From Sphingomonas koreensis (GTDB taxonomy: Bacteria > Pseudomonadota > Alphaproteobacteria > Sphingomonadales > Sphingomonadaceae): a stretch of 64,000 nucleotides of DNA. The stretch covers positions 124,001-188,000 of the forward strand of contig RCZF01000001.1 of NCBI GenBank assembly GCA_006438735.1. Reading direction: 5' to 3'. A program made the position numbers and the translations under genes. The notes beneath the pieces are model-generated. The model made no database searches. It was not told the origin of the DNA and saw only the letters and a list, made by a program, of their open reading frames with translations. The stretch's first letter is position 1, and each line of letters opens with the position of its first letter. Positions 52,672-62,652 of the stretch are shown here, in pieces.

Positions 52672-53109
52672 GTGGCGTTGTTCGGCAAGAAGAAGCGGCG
52701 GATCGTCAGGGTGTTGATCGTCGAGGACGAGCCGTTGGTGGCGTTCGACACCGAGCATTTCCTGACCGACGAGGGATTCGAGATTCATGCGACGGTGGAT
52801 CGCGTCGCCGCCGCGATCGCGCATCTGGAGGACGATCAGGCGGAGATCGATCTGGTGTTGCTCGATGTCCAGCTCGCCGACGGCAGCGGCATCGACGTCG
52901 CCCAGGTAGCGAGCAGCGGCGGCATCGCGGCATTGTTCGTCACCGGCAATTGCCCCGGCGAAGCGAAGGAATTCGCCGCCGGCTGCCTCGCCAAGCCTTA
53001 TGCCCAGCGCGATCTGCTGCAGGCGATCTGCGCGATCGAGGACGTTTTGGAGGGGCGCGCACCCAAGCGGCTGCCCAGTGGTTTCAGCTTGTTCGGTGAG
53101 ACAGCCTAG
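52672..53109 (+). CDS. Single-domain response regulator
   Basis: Read from GTG 52672 (ALFGKKKRRIVRVLIVEDEP), preceded by GGGAGAAGG. The 145-residue receiver has the acidic pocket VEDEP, phosphoacceptor Asp in LVLLDVQLADGSG, Thr in LFVTGNC and Lys in CLAKPYAQRDL. No output domain follows. It resembles the CheY-like regulators of alphaproteobacterial general stress or cell-cycle phosphorelays. No histidine kinase is adjacent. Confidence 0.85.
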   Translation: MALFGKKKRRIVRVLIVEDEPLVAFDTEHFLTDEGFEIHATVDRVAAAIAHLEDDQAEIDLVLLDVQLADGSGIDVAQVASSGGIAALFVTGNCPGEAKEFAAGCLAKPYAQRDLLQAICAIEDVLEGRAPKRLPSGFSLFGETA

Positions 53110-53143
53110 CCTATCGTCACAGCGGGGGCGACGAGGAGGCTTT

Positions 53144-53875
53144 ATGCTGTCGATCGCTCCATTCCGTATCATCGCTGTAACCTTGGGCGGCGTATTTTTC
53201 GCTGCGACGATCGCTGCCGCCGGCGCGCCGCCGCGTGGCCATCCGGTCGCGGTCGAGCTGTTCACCAGCCAAGGGTGCTCGTCCTGTCCACCCGCCGACG
53301 CGGTGATGGAAAAGCTCGCGCGCGATCCGCAGGTCGTGGCGATCACGCGGCCGGTGACCTATTGGGATCAGCTCGGCTGGAAAGACACGCTGGCGCGGCC
53401 GGCCAATACCGAACTTCAACGGGCGTATACCGCGCGCAAGATCGCCGGCGCCGGGGTCTATACGCCGCAATCGGTAATCGCGGGGCGGGCCGGGACGGTC
53501 GGCGGACGCGAAGCCCAGATCCGGCAGCTGATCGCTGCGGCCGCACGCTTGCCCGAGCCGGCGCTCGCGATCACCCGCAGCAACGATGGCGGTCGCACGA
53601 TCCAGCTTGACGGCAAAACCAACGCGGCGGCCAGCGTGTCGCTGGTGGCGCTGCGAGGGCTGACGACGGTTGCCGTCGGTCGCGGAGAGAATGGCGGACG
53701 CAAGGTGGTCTACGCCAACAGCGTGATCGGCGAGACGTCGATCGGCGCATGGCGCGGCGGCGCGATGCGCTTCGCTATTCCCGCGAGTAGCCTCCACGTC
53801 AGCGGCGCGGCGCGCTATGCGTTGCTGGTGCGGCAGGGATCGGCCGGGCCGATCCTGGCGGCGCGATACCTCTAG
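53144..53875 (+). CDS. DUF1223 thioredoxin-like secreted protein
   Basis: ATG 53144 follows GAGGAGG. The 243-residue protein has a signal peptide (cleavage after IAAAGA). VAVELFTSQGCSSCPPADAVMEKLA carries a CxxC redox-type motif in a thioredoxin-like fold, followed by YWDQLGWKDTLA and YTPQSVIAG, both diagnostic of DUF1223. It is a periplasmic protein of unknown redox role. The end overlaps the convergent Rieske gene by 4 bases. Confidence 0.88.
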   Translation: MLSIAPFRIIAVTLGGVFFAATIAAAGAPPRGHPVAVELFTSQGCSSCPPADAVMEKLARDPQVVAITRPVTYWDQLGWKDTLARPANTELQRAYTARKIAGAGVYTPQSVIAGRAGTVGGREAQIRQLIAAAARLPEPALAITRSNDGGRTIQLDGKTNAAASVSLVALRGLTTVAVGRGENGGRKVVYANSVIGETSIGAWRGGAMRFAIPASSLHVSGAARYALLVRQGSAGPILAARYL

Positions 53876-55020
53876 GCTAGGCGCGCCTCGACGGCGTCGT
53901 GGAACACGCGGATGCCGCTTTCCAGCGTGCCGAGCGTGACGCGGCCGATCGCGCCCGATTCGAGCCCTTCCTGGCCGAGCGCCGCGGCGCGGAAATCCTC
54001 CGCGCCGAACACGCCGGCGTCGAGCAGCGTCCAGCTCTTCTCCCAATGCGCCTGGGCCTTTTCGGTGGCAGGCGGGTCCGGGATCAGCATGAAATCCTCG
54101 ACCAGCACGCGGCCGGTCGATTGCGGCATCAGCACCATCAGGTTGATGTAATCGGGGCTGACGATCAGCACCGTGCCGGGGAACAGCTGGTAGGTGTAGG
54201 TGATCGCGCGGCGGAGCGTCGGCCAGTCGCCAGCCGCCAGCGCTTCGGGCTCGATTTCGCGGCCCACCGCCGATCGCTGATGCGGGCCGATACTGTCGGC
54301 GGTCGAGACGCCGTCCTTGAAGAACGGCCCGATCGTCGCGGCATGGAGACGCGCGACGTGATAGCTTTCCAGGAACGCGTCCATGATCAGCTTCCAGTTC
54401 GCCGCCACGTCATGCGTCCGCCGGGCGAACAGGTGCTGGCCGGCGAGATCGAAGGCGGCGAAGTCCTCGCCCAGCGCTTGTGCCTCGGCGAAGTCGGCAG
54501 CATCGTCGAACGAGAACCAGATCAGCCCGCCGGCCTCGCAGGTCGGCAGGCGCTTGAGGCCGTAATCGGCCTTGTCGAGCCCGGGAAAGGCGTCGGGCCG
54601 CGGCAGGCCGGCAAGGCTGCCGTCGAGCGCATAGCTCCAGGCGTGATAAGGGCAGACCAGCCGTGGCGCGCAGACCGGCGCCGCGCCCTCGACCAGCCGC
54701 GTGCCGCGATGCCGGCAGACGTTGAGGAAGACGTGCGCCGCCCCCGTCTTGTCGCGCGTGATCAGCAATGGCTTGCCGAAGCCGTCGTGCGGCACCGCCA
54801 TGTTCGCTCGCGGTAACAGCGCGGAAGGCGCGATGACCAGCGGCAGCGTCTCGAACAGCCGCGCCTGTTCGGCAGTGTAGCGCGCCGGATCGGTATAGAC
54901 GGCGGCATCGACATAGGAGACGCCGCGATTGCCGCGCCCGCCGCCATCGGCGAGGTCGCGCGCCAAAGCGAGTTGCCCGGCGGTCGGTTGGCACGCGTTC
55001 ATGGCTTCCTCTCGCGTCAT
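53872..55020 (-). CDS. Rieske non-heme iron oxygenase, alpha subunit
   Basis: This 382-residue protein has Rieske ligands C102-x-H104 (VCRHRG) and C123-PY-H126 (CPYHAW). The mononuclear iron region has NWKLIMDAFLESYHVARLH (two His of the 2-His-1-carboxylate facial triad), with the acidic ligand further on. It belongs to the ring-hydroxylating oxygenase family, and the substrate is unknown. No ferredoxin or reductase is adjacent. The FprA-type reductase at 36794-38095 could supply electrons in principle. The upstream neighbour is a divergent AmpG-like permease. Confidence 0.88.
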   Translation of the reverse strand: MTREEAMNACQPTAGQLALARDLADGGGRGNRGVSYVDAAVYTDPARYTAEQARLFETLPLVIAPSALLPRANMAVPHDGFGKPLLITRDKTGAAHVFLNVCRHRGTRLVEGAAPVCAPRLVCPYHAWSYALDGSLAGLPRPDAFPGLDKADYGLKRLPTCEAGGLIWFSFDDAADFAEAQALGEDFAAFDLAGQHLFARRTHDVAANWKLIMDAFLESYHVARLHAATIGPFFKDGVSTADSIGPHQRSAVGREIEPEALAAGDWPTLRRAITYTYQLFPGTVLIVSPDYINLMVLMPQSTGRVLVEDFMLIPDPPATEKAQAHWEKSWTLLDAGVFGAEDFRAAALGQEGLESGAIGRVTLGTLESGIRVFHDAVEARLA

Positions 55021-55065
55021 TTGCGGCTAGTGTCGGCGCGAACAAGGGCGGGAGCAAGAGCGAGA

Positions 55066-56409
55066 ATGCACGAAGCGGGCGAGATCGAGCGCGGCGGCAG
55101 CTGGTGGGACGGCATCCGTCCCTATGTCGAAAAAGGGCCGCTCGCCGCGCTGGCCCTGGGGGTGTCGTCAGGCTTTCCCTATGCGATGATCGGCGCGACG
55201 CTGACCACGCGGCTCTCGCAGGCTGGGATCACCAAATCGACGATCACCGCGTTCAGCCTCGCTTTCCTCGTCTATAATCTCAAGCCGCTATGGGCATGGA
55301 TCGTCGATGGCGTGCGGCTGCCGGTGATCGGGCGATTGGGGCAACGTGTGTCGTGGCTGCTCGTCGCCGGCGTGCTGGTGATGGCGACGGTGGCGAACCT
55401 GGCTTTGGTCGATCCGCAAGCCGACGTGATGACCACCGCGCTGGCGGCGATCCTGGTCGGTGTGGCGGGGGCGACCTTCGACATCGTGATCGACGCGTAT
55501 CGGATCGAAATCCTCGAGCCGCGGCAATTGGGCGTGGGATCGGGAATGAGCCAATATGGCTGGCGGATCGGATCGGCCGGTGCCGGCGCGATCGCGCTGG
55601 TAATCGCGGCGCGCGGCGGCTGGGAAGCGGCCTATCTGGTTTGTGCGCTGCTGGCGCTCCCGGCGATGTTGACCGGATTGGTCGTCGGTGAGCCGCCCCG
55701 TCACCACCAGATTGCCGAGCGGCGCGGGCTTTCGACGGTGCTCACCTCGATCTGGGGCCCGTTCGTCCAGTTCTTCGAACGCAAGGGCGCGTGGATCGTG
55801 CTGGCGTTCATCCTGATCCACAAGATCGGCGACACGCTGGCAAATCTCACTTTCCGCCTGCTGTTCGACGACCTTCATTTCAGCAACGACGAGATCGCCT
55901 TCTTCGATGTCGGGCTGGGCTTCTGGGCTTATCTGATCGGCATTTTCGTCGGCGGCATGCTCTATGCGAAAATGGGGATGAAGCGATCGGTGCTGCTCGC
56001 GCTGGTGCTGATGATGGTGTCCAACCTCTCGTTTGCCGGGCTGGCGGCGGCCGGTCACTCGGATTGGGGAATGGGCGGCGCGATCGGTTTCGAGAATTTC
56101 GCCAGCGGCTTCGGCGGGGTGGCGGTGGTCGCCTATTTCTCGGCGTTGACCGATTTGCGCTTCACTGCCGCGCAATATGCGCTGATCTCGGCGGCGGCGA
56201 GCGTCGTCGGGCGGTTGCTGACCGGGACCAGCGCCGGCGCGCTGATCGAGGCGATGGGCTATGTGAACTTCTACCTGCTGACGACGCTGGCGGCGCTGCC
56301 CGGCGTGCTGCTGTTCTGGTGGATGGCGAAGAGCGGGCTGGTCGACAGTTCGATCGGCAGCGCTGGCGTGGAAGGCCCGGGCGATGCGCGCGAGGGCGAG
56401 GCGGTCTAA
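55066..56409 (+). CDS. AmpG-like MFS permease
   Basis: The start at 55066 (MHEAGEIERGGSWWDGIRPY) gives 447 residues with about 12 membrane helices. An earlier in-frame ATG at 54973 would run through the divergent Rieske start. LGVSSGFPYAMIGATLTTRLSQAGI, YNLKPLWAWIVDG, DIVIDAYRIEIL and QYALISAAASVVGRLLTGTSAG resemble AmpG muropeptide permeases of the PAT branch. It may recycle muropeptides, though such proteins also include acetyl-CoA-type carriers. Confidence 0.82.
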   Translation: MHEAGEIERGGSWWDGIRPYVEKGPLAALALGVSSGFPYAMIGATLTTRLSQAGITKSTITAFSLAFLVYNLKPLWAWIVDGVRLPVIGRLGQRVSWLLVAGVLVMATVANLALVDPQADVMTTALAAILVGVAGATFDIVIDAYRIEILEPRQLGVGSGMSQYGWRIGSAGAGAIALVIAARGGWEAAYLVCALLALPAMLTGLVVGEPPRHHQIAERRGLSTVLTSIWGPFVQFFERKGAWIVLAFILIHKIGDTLANLTFRLLFDDLHFSNDEIAFFDVGLGFWAYLIGIFVGGMLYAKMGMKRSVLLALVLMMVSNLSFAGLAAAGHSDWGMGGAIGFENFASGFGGVAVVAYFSALTDLRFTAAQYALISAAASVVGRLLTGTSAGALIEAMGYVNFYLLTTLAALPGVLLFWWMAKSGLVDSSIGSAGVEGPGDAREGEAV

Positions 56410-56846
56410 CCCGCGATCGGCCGGCCGGTATCGGCGAAGGCTGCGGAGATCGCGGCAGCGCCGGTGAGCACCGCACCGGCACGCTGGACGCCGAGCAGAT
56501 CGGCGAGCAGCAATCCGGCGCGGCCGGGATCGGTTTCGCTGCGCGCGACGACCGTGAGCAGCGTGGCCTCCGACGCCGTGACGCGGCGGCAGCAGCAGGG
56601 GGCGATGGTGATCGGCGTTCGCGCCGTCGTCGCCAGATCACGCATGAACGAGCGGACCAGCACCAGCGGGCGGCGGAAGCCCTGGCCGAACGCCGTGACG
56701 AAAGCGGTCGTGGCCTGCGCGTCGTCGATGCCGTGCGCGCCGAGCCGACGGATCGCGAACAGCAACAGTCGCGTGTTGCCGCAGCTCGGCAGCGCCGCCG
56801 GCAGCAGGCGGGCGAGCGTCTGGGCGGGGTTCTTGTCGGGGCGCAT
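56406..56846 (-). CDS. DUF6628-like protein
   Basis: This 146-residue protein contains LLFAIRRLGAHGIDDAQATTAFVTAFGQGFRRPLVLVRSFM and APCCCRRVTASEATLL. The CCC-R and E-x-x-L-L arrangement is shared by sphingomonad proteins of this family, whose function is unknown. It overlaps by 4 bases the stop of the convergent permease gene. Confidence 0.72.
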   Translation of the reverse strand: MRPDKNPAQTLARLLPAALPSCGNTRLLLFAIRRLGAHGIDDAQATTAFVTAFGQGFRRPLVLVRSFMRDLATTARTPITIAPCCCRRVTASEATLLTVVARSETDPGRAGLLLADLLGVQRAGAVLTGAAAISAAFADTGRPIAG

Positions 56847-56913
56847 GGCGGGACTCCATTTGGTGCCGCGCCATGGTTGAACTTCCGTTATTGCAAGTCA
56901 ATAGCAATAAAGA

Positions 56914-58230
56914 TCAGTCGAGTGTTTCTCCGTTCGCCGACAGCACCGCGCCCGCGAGATAAAGCGTGCCGACGATCAGCACGACCGGCGGTGGTCCGCG
57001 GCGCGCGCCGATGCGGGCGAGCGCAGCGGTTACATCGGGCGCTTCGGTCGCGGCGAGATTTAGACCGGCGGCGATCGTGACGAGCGCGGCCGGCGCGTGG
57101 TGCTCGTGCCCGGGAACCGGCACCGCGATTAGGCTCTGCGCGAACGCCGCGAAGGGACTCAGCAACCCCGCCGCGTCCTTGTTGACCAGCATGCCGACGA
57201 TGAGATGCACAGGACGATTACCGGCGCGCGCCTGCAGTGTGCGGCTGACGGCCTCGGCGGCGGCGGCGTTATGGCCGCCGTCGAGCCACAGCTCGCTGCC
57301 GGGCGGCAGCAGATCGCTCAGCGGGCCGGCTGCCAGCCGCTGCATCCGGGCGGGCCACCGGGCATCGCGCGCTGCCGCGGCATAGGCTGAATCGGGGATG
57401 CCGAGCCGATCCTGATGGCGCAGCATGGCGATAGCGAGCGCGAGATTGCCGGGTTGGTGCCGGCCGGGCAGCGTCGGCAGCGGCGTTTCGATCGCGCCGC
57501 GGGCGTCCCGATAGCGGACTTGGCCGGCGTCCGCTTCGTAGCGCCAGCCGTCGTCGAGCGCGATGACGGGGGCGACCGCGGCATCCGCGACATCGGCGAT
57601 GCGTGCAGCAACGCTCGGCGGATAATGCATCGTCACCAGCGGCACGCCGGGCTTGGCGATGCCTGCCTTCTCCGCGGCGATATCCTCGGCGGTGTCGCCG
57701 AGAAAGGCTTGGTGATCGATCCCGAGCTGCGCGATCCCGGTGACCAGCGGGCGCACGACATTGGTCGCATCGAGCCGGCCGCCGAGGCCGACTTCGATCA
57801 CGCAGGCATCGGCCGGCGTGCGCGCGAAGGCGAGGAAGGCGGCGGCGGTGTTCACTTCGAAAAAGCTGGCGCTGAGATCGCCGGCCTGGTCGAGCACTTT
57901 GGCGAGCAACGCGGCGAGCGCGTCGTCGTCAATCAGCGTGCCGGCGAGGCGGATGCGCTCGTTGAAGCGCACGAGGTGCGGGCTCGAATAGACGTGCGCG
58001 GTGAGTCCCGCCGCCTCGATCGCGGCGCGGAGGAACGCGCAAGTCGAGCCCTTGCCGTTCGTCCCGGCGACATGGAGCACCGGCGGGAGCGCGAGATGCG
58101 GATCGCCGAGCCGGCCGAGCAGCGTTGTGATGCGCCCGAGGCCGAGGATGTCGGCACCGGGCGAGAGTGCCCACAGCCGGTCGAGCTGGGCCTGGACGGC
58201 GGGGGAAGATGATGAGGCGCGATCAGGCAC
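56914..58230 (-). CDS. folC: Folylpolyglutamate synthase/dihydrofolate synthase
   Basis: GTG 58230 (PDRASSSSPAVQAQLDRLWA follows) gives 438 residues. The ATP loop is VAGTNGKGSTCAFLRA, SPHLVRFNERIR is the folate-binding part, and the Mur-ligase-type GLGGRLDATN and LDGGHNAAA are present. It adds glutamates to folates. The start lies immediately beside the left inverted repeat of a DUF559 cassette, so the cassette replaced the original sequence directly upstream of folC. Confidence 0.93.
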   Translation of the reverse strand: MPDRASSSSPAVQAQLDRLWALSPGADILGLGRITTLLGRLGDPHLALPPVLHVAGTNGKGSTCAFLRAAIEAAGLTAHVYSSPHLVRFNERIRLAGTLIDDDALAALLAKVLDQAGDLSASFFEVNTAAAFLAFARTPADACVIEVGLGGRLDATNVVRPLVTGIAQLGIDHQAFLGDTAEDIAAEKAGIAKPGVPLVTMHYPPSVAARIADVADAAVAPVIALDDGWRYEADAGQVRYRDARGAIETPLPTLPGRHQPGNLALAIAMLRHQDRLGIPDSAYAAAARDARWPARMQRLAAGPLSDLLPPGSELWLDGGHNAAAAEAVSRTLQARAGNRPVHLIVGMLVNKDAAGLLSPFAAFAQSLIAVPVPGHEHHAPAALVTIAAGLNLAATEAPDVTAALARIGARRGPPPVVLIVGTLYLAGAVLSANGETLD

Positions 58231-58273
58231 GCTAAAGCCCTCTCCCCTCTGGGGAGAGGGTTGGGAGAGGGGC
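58231..58273. repeat. Left inverted repeat of DUF559 cassette 1
   Basis: From GCTAAAGCCCTCTCCC to GGGAGAGGGGC, this repeat contains an internal hairpin (CCCTCTCCCC/GGGGAGAGGG). Its reverse complement occurs at 58617-58660 with only one or two differences. The DUF559 stop codon (TAG at 58232-58234) lies inside it. Confidence 0.88.
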
Positions 58274-58615
58274 AGTCGCGAGCGCGTCTGCAATGGCAGC
58301 GAGAACGCCATCAAGATTGCTCATGATGTCAGTATTGGCAAAGCGAATGACGCGGTAACCCCGCGCTTCGAGAAAGGCAGTTCGGTTTGCATCGCCGCTG
58401 GGATCGGCGTGCGTGTCGCCATCGATCTCGATAATCAACTTCCGCGAACGAGCGACAAAATCGGCAATGTATCGGCCGATCACCACTTGCCGAGAAAACT
58501 TCACGCCGTCCAACCTCTTGGCGCGTAGGGCTATCCACAACTCGCGTTCGGGTTGCGTCATCTCAGTCCGCAGTTGCTTCGCGCGCTTCAACAGCAGTTC
58601 GTCGGTTGGCGGCAC
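58232..58615 (-). CDS. DUF559 endonuclease-like protein, cassette 1
   Basis: This 127-residue protein starts MPPTDELLLKRAKQLRTEMT. The DUF559 core (Vsr-like PD-(D/E)XK fold) is complete: QPERELWIALRAKRLDGVKFSRQ, IGRYIADFVARSRKLIIEID with the Asp/Glu metal ligands, and H in GDTHA, then RGYRVIRFANTDI. The last dozen residues (APLPTLSPEGRGL) are encoded by the inverted repeat itself. It lies between accD and folC, in the same direction, flanked by 43-44-bp inverted repeats. About 55% of residues look identical by eye to the second copy at 60315-60695. The substrate is unknown. Confidence 0.88.
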   Translation of the reverse strand: MPPTDELLLKRAKQLRTEMTQPERELWIALRAKRLDGVKFSRQVVIGRYIADFVARSRKLIIEIDGDTHADPSGDANRTAFLEARGYRVIRFANTDIMSNLDGVLAAIADALATAPLPTLSPEGRGL

Positions 58616-58616
58616 T

Positions 58617-58660
58617 GCCCCTCTCCCAACCCTCTCCCCCGGAGGGGAGAGGGCTTTAGC
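58617..58660. repeat. Right inverted repeat of DUF559 cassette 1
   Basis: Reads GCCCCTCTCCCAACC to GAGAGGGCTTTAGC, the reverse complement of 58231-58273 apart from a C/T difference and one extra base in the hairpin loop region. The accD stop (58664) follows 4 bases later. Confidence 0.88.
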
Positions 58661-58663
58661 GGC

Positions 58664-59521
58664 CTAAGCCGCCGCCCGCTCGGCGTTGCACAGGAAATCG
58701 ATCAGCTGCCCGAGCGTCTCGCGCAGCTCCTTCCGGTGCTTGACCATGTCGAGCATCCCGTGATCGAGCAGATATTCCGCCCGCTGGAAGCCCTCGGGGA
58801 GCTTCTCACGGATGGTCTGTTCGATCACGCGCTGGCCGGCGAAGCCGATCAGCGCGCCGGGTTCGGCGATCTGGACGTCGCCGAGCATCGCATAGCTGGC
58901 GGTGACGCCGCCAGTGGTCGGATCGGTCAGCACGACGATATACGGCAGTCCGGCATCGTGGAGCATCTGGATCGCCACCGTCGCGCGCGGCATCTGCATC
59001 AGGCTGAGGATGCCCTCCTGCATTCGCGCGCCGCCGGCGGCGGTGTAGATGATGTAGGGCGCACGATCCGCGATCGCCGCCTCGACTCCGGCGACGAACG
59101 CCTCGCCCACCGCTTGCCCCATCGATCCGCCCATGAAGGCGAAGTCCTGAACGCCGACGACCGCCTTGCGGCCGAGGATCGTGCCGCGCGCATTGAGCAG
59201 CGCATCGGGCTCGCCGGTTGCGGTGCGCGCGGCCTTGATGCGATCCGAATAGCGCTTGGTGTCACGAAATTTGAGCGGATCGTCGGCGACGCGCGGGCTG
59301 GTGAGCGCCGAATAGCTACCCTCGTCGAACGTGTATTCAAACCGCAGCTTGGGGCCGATCCGCTCGTGGAATTCGCACTTGGGACAGACGTAGAGGTTTT
59401 CCTCCAGTTCCTTGGTGAACACCATCTGCCCACAGCCCTTGCACTTGTGCCACAAATTGTCGGGCGTCTGCGCCTTGGGAACGAAGGGGATGACGTTACG
59501 GACGCGGGTCAGCCAGCTCAT
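58664..59521 (-). CDS. accD: Acetyl-CoA carboxylase carboxyltransferase subunit beta
   Basis: This 285-residue protein starts [13 protein letters not shown]. The zinc ribbon is C27-K-G-C30 and C46-P-K-C49. The carboxyltransferase core has [33 protein letters not shown] and [17 protein letters not shown]. With AccA it transfers CO2 to acetyl-CoA for fatty acid synthesis. Start overlaps the trpA stop by 4 bases (ATGA). Confidence 0.96.
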   Translation of the reverse strand: MSWLTRVRNVIPFVPKAQTPDNLWHKCKGCGQMVFTKELEENLYVCPKCEFHERIGPKLRFEYTFDEGSYSALTSPRVADDPLKFRDTKRYSDRIKAARTATGEPDALLNARGTILGRKAVVGVQDFAFMGGSMGQAVGEAFVAGVEAAIADRAPYIIYTAAGGARMQEGILSLMQMPRATVAIQMLHDAGLPYIVVLTDPTTGGVTASYAMLGDVQIAEPGALIGFAGQRVIEQTIREKLPEGFQRAEYLLDHGMLDMVKHRKELRETLGQLIDFLCNAERAAA

Positions 59522-60318
59522 GCTTCTTCCTTGATTGTCTGCCGGATCGCGGCGGCGAGGCTCGCAATATAATCACGAACCGGGCCGGGGGCATCCCTGC
59601 CGTGCGCGCCGACCAGCTCGACGATCGCCGAGCCGACGACGACGCCGTCCGCCACGCGCGCCACCGCCGCCGCCTGATCGGGTGTGCGAATGCCGAAGCC
59701 GACCGCGATGGGCAGGGGCGTCGCCGCCTTCAGCCGCGCGACGGCTTGCGCGATCGAGGCCTGCTGCGCCTGCTGCTTGCCGGTGATACCGGCGACCGAG
59801 ACGTAATAGACAAATCCGCTCGCGCCATCGAGCACGGTGGGGAGGCGGGCGGCATCGGTGGTCGGCGTGGCGAGGCGGATCAGATCGATCCCGGCCGCGC
59901 GCAGCGCTGGGCCGAGCGCATCGTCTTCCTCGGGCGGAATATCGACGCAGATCACGCCGTCGACGCCCGACGCTCGCGCCGCATCGGCGAACCAAGCCGG
60001 CCCGCGCCGCACCATCGGATTGGCATAGCCCATCAGCACCAGCGGTGTTTCCGGATGGCGCTCGCGGAACCCCTTGGCGATGGCGAGAATGTCCGCGGTG
60101 GTCGTGCCAGCGGCAAGGCTGCGCAGGTTCGCTGCCTGGATCGCCGGCCCGTCGGCCATGGGATCGGTGAACGGCATGCCAAGCTCGATCACGTCCGCGC
60201 CGCCCGCGACGAGCGCGTCGAGGATCGCTGGTGTCGCGCTCGCCGTCGGATCGCCGGCAGTGACGAAGGCGACGAGAGCGGGGTGCGGTTTGACGAAAGC
60301 GGCGGCGAGGCGACTCAT
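59518..60318 (-). CDS. trpA: Tryptophan synthase alpha subunit
   Basis: This 266-residue TIM barrel has catalytic Glu45 in VIELGMPF and Asp56 in MADGPAIQ, followed by [19 protein letters not shown] and [12 protein letters not shown]. It cleaves indole-glycerol phosphate and passes indole to TrpB. The ATG at 60318 overlaps the TGA of the DUF559 cassette gene (ATGA), so translation is coupled to the inserted gene rather than directly to trpB. Confidence 0.96.
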   Translation of the reverse strand: MSRLAAAFVKPHPALVAFVTAGDPTASATPAILDALVAGGADVIELGMPFTDPMADGPAIQAANLRSLAAGTTTADILAIAKGFRERHPETPLVLMGYANPMVRRGPAWFADAARASGVDGVICVDIPPEEDDALGPALRAAGIDLIRLATPTTDAARLPTVLDGASGFVYYVSVAGITGKQQAQQASIAQAVARLKAATPLPIAVGFGIRTPDQAAAVARVADGVVVGSAIVELVGAHGRDAPGPVRDYIASLAAAIRQTIKEEA

Positions 60319-60695
60319 AAAGCCCTCTCACCTTCAGGGGAGAGGGTTGGGAGAGGGGCCCGATGCAAAACGGTTTGCAAGCTCTGCAACGCCCCCTCCA
60401 AATTCGTCATGACGTCCGAATTGGTGAAACGGATCACCTGATATCCTTGCGACTCGAAATACTGGCTGCGCGCATCATATTCGTGCTGCGTCGCATGCGT
60501 ATCGCCATCCACCTCGACCACAAGCATCGGATCCCGCGACGAGATATCGGCAATATATCTGCCGATCACCTTCTGATGACGAAATTTGATTCCCTCGAAC
60601 CGCTTGGCGCGAAGGGCCAACCAAAGGCGTTCCTCCGGTTCGCTGGGTTCGCGGCGCATGTGCTTCGCGAATTCAATGAGGCGCGGGTCACGCAC
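60315..60695 (-). CDS. DUF559 endonuclease-like protein, cassette 2
   Basis: This 126-residue protein starts MRDPRLIEFAKHMRREPSEP. The core EERLWLALRAKRFEGIKFRH, IGRYIADISSRDPMLVVEVD, GDTHAT and GYQVIRFTNSDVM repeats the DUF559 pattern of cassette 1, with the Asp/Glu ligands kept. The C-terminus [14 protein letters not shown] is encoded by the inverted repeat and ends exactly at trpA. It is flanked by 38-bp inverted repeats and placed between trpB and trpA. Like its relative it may be a nuclease moved as a small cassette, but no activity is known to me. Confidence 0.88.
   Translation of the reverse strand: MRDPRLIEFAKHMRREPSEPEERLWLALRAKRFEGIKFRHQKVIGRYIADISSRDPMLVVEVDGDTHATQHEYDARSQYFESQGYQVIRFTNSDVMTNLEGALQSLQTVLHRAPLPTLSPEGERAL
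60322..60359. repeat. Left inverted repeat of DUF559 cassette 2
   Basis: 38 bp from GCCCTCTCACCTTC to GGGAGAGGGGC. It differs from the reverse complement of 60696-60733 at one position and from cassette 1 repeats at a few. Confidence 0.9.
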
Positions 60696-60733
60696 GCCCC
60701 TCTCCCAACCCTCTCCCCTGAAGGGGAGAGGGC
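60696..60733. repeat. Right inverted repeat of DUF559 cassette 2
   Basis: 38 bp, GCCCCTCTCCCAACC to GGGGAGAGGGC, with a perfect internal 10-bp hairpin (CCCTCTCCCC-TGAA-GGGGAGAGGG). It starts right at the DUF559 start codon side and ends 13 bases before the trpB stop. Confidence 0.9.
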
Positions 60734-60746
60734 TTTTGGGTTGCGC

Positions 60747-61969
<1,223 letters not shown>

Positions 61970-61973
<4 letters not shown>

Positions 61974-62608
61974 GATTGGCTCGCGGCTTTAAGGAATGCG
62001 GTGATCTTGTCCACCTGCTTGACGCCCGGCGCGCGCTCGACGCCCGACGAGACATCGACGAGCGTCGCACCGGTGCGGGCGATCGCCTCGGCGACATTGG
62101 CGGCGTCCAGCCCGCCCGACAGCGCCCAGGGCAGCGGGTGGCGAAACCCTTCGAGCAGCCGCCAGTCGAACCGCAGCCCCATGCCGCCCGGCAGCGCGGC
62201 GTCGTCGGGCGTCTTGGCGTCGTAGAGGATGCGGGTTGCGGCGTCGGCGTAGCGCCGCGCGGCGTCGAGATCGGCGCGCGTCTTGATCGCGATGGCGGCC
62301 CAGACCTCGCGCCGGGTGCGCGCGCCGATCGTCGCGGCGCGCGCCGGGCTGGTCTTGTGAAGCTGCACCGCATCGAGCCGGGCCGCGGCGATCGCTGCAT
62401 CGAGCAGCGCATCGTCGGGATCGACGAAAACGCCGACGCGGGCGACGCCGGCCGGCACCTGCTGGGTGAGCGCGGCGACTTGAGCGATCGAAACGTTGCG
62501 CGGGCTCGGCGCGAAGAACACGAAGCCGACATGGCTCGCGCCGCCGCGCACCGCGGCGGCGAGCGTCTCGGGCGTCGAAAGACCGCAGATTTTGGTGGAA
62601 GCCGGCAT
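61970..62608 (-). CDS. trpF: Phosphoribosylanthranilate isomerase
   Basis: The start at 62608 ([20 protein letters not shown]) gives 212 residues. Catalytic Cys8 in [24 protein letters not shown] and the end [15 protein letters not shown] with the catalytic Asp are all standard TrpF. It isomerises N-(5-phosphoribosyl)anthranilate in tryptophan synthesis. First of the trpF-trpB run. Confidence 0.95.
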
Positions 62609-62652
62609 GGAGCGCACATCGGCGCTCGGCCGCGCAAACTCAAGTGGCGTCG

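Noticed and set aside
58237..58660. Repeats near 58.2 and 58.6 kb as a CRISPR array
   Set aside because: Only two inverted copies enclose a protein gene. There are no evenly spaced direct repeats, spacers or cas genes.
58231..60733. Insertion sequences as the origin of the DUF559 cassettes
   Set aside because: Each cassette has room only for the 126-127-residue DUF559 gene. No transposase or target-site duplication is visible, so a standard IS is not supported.
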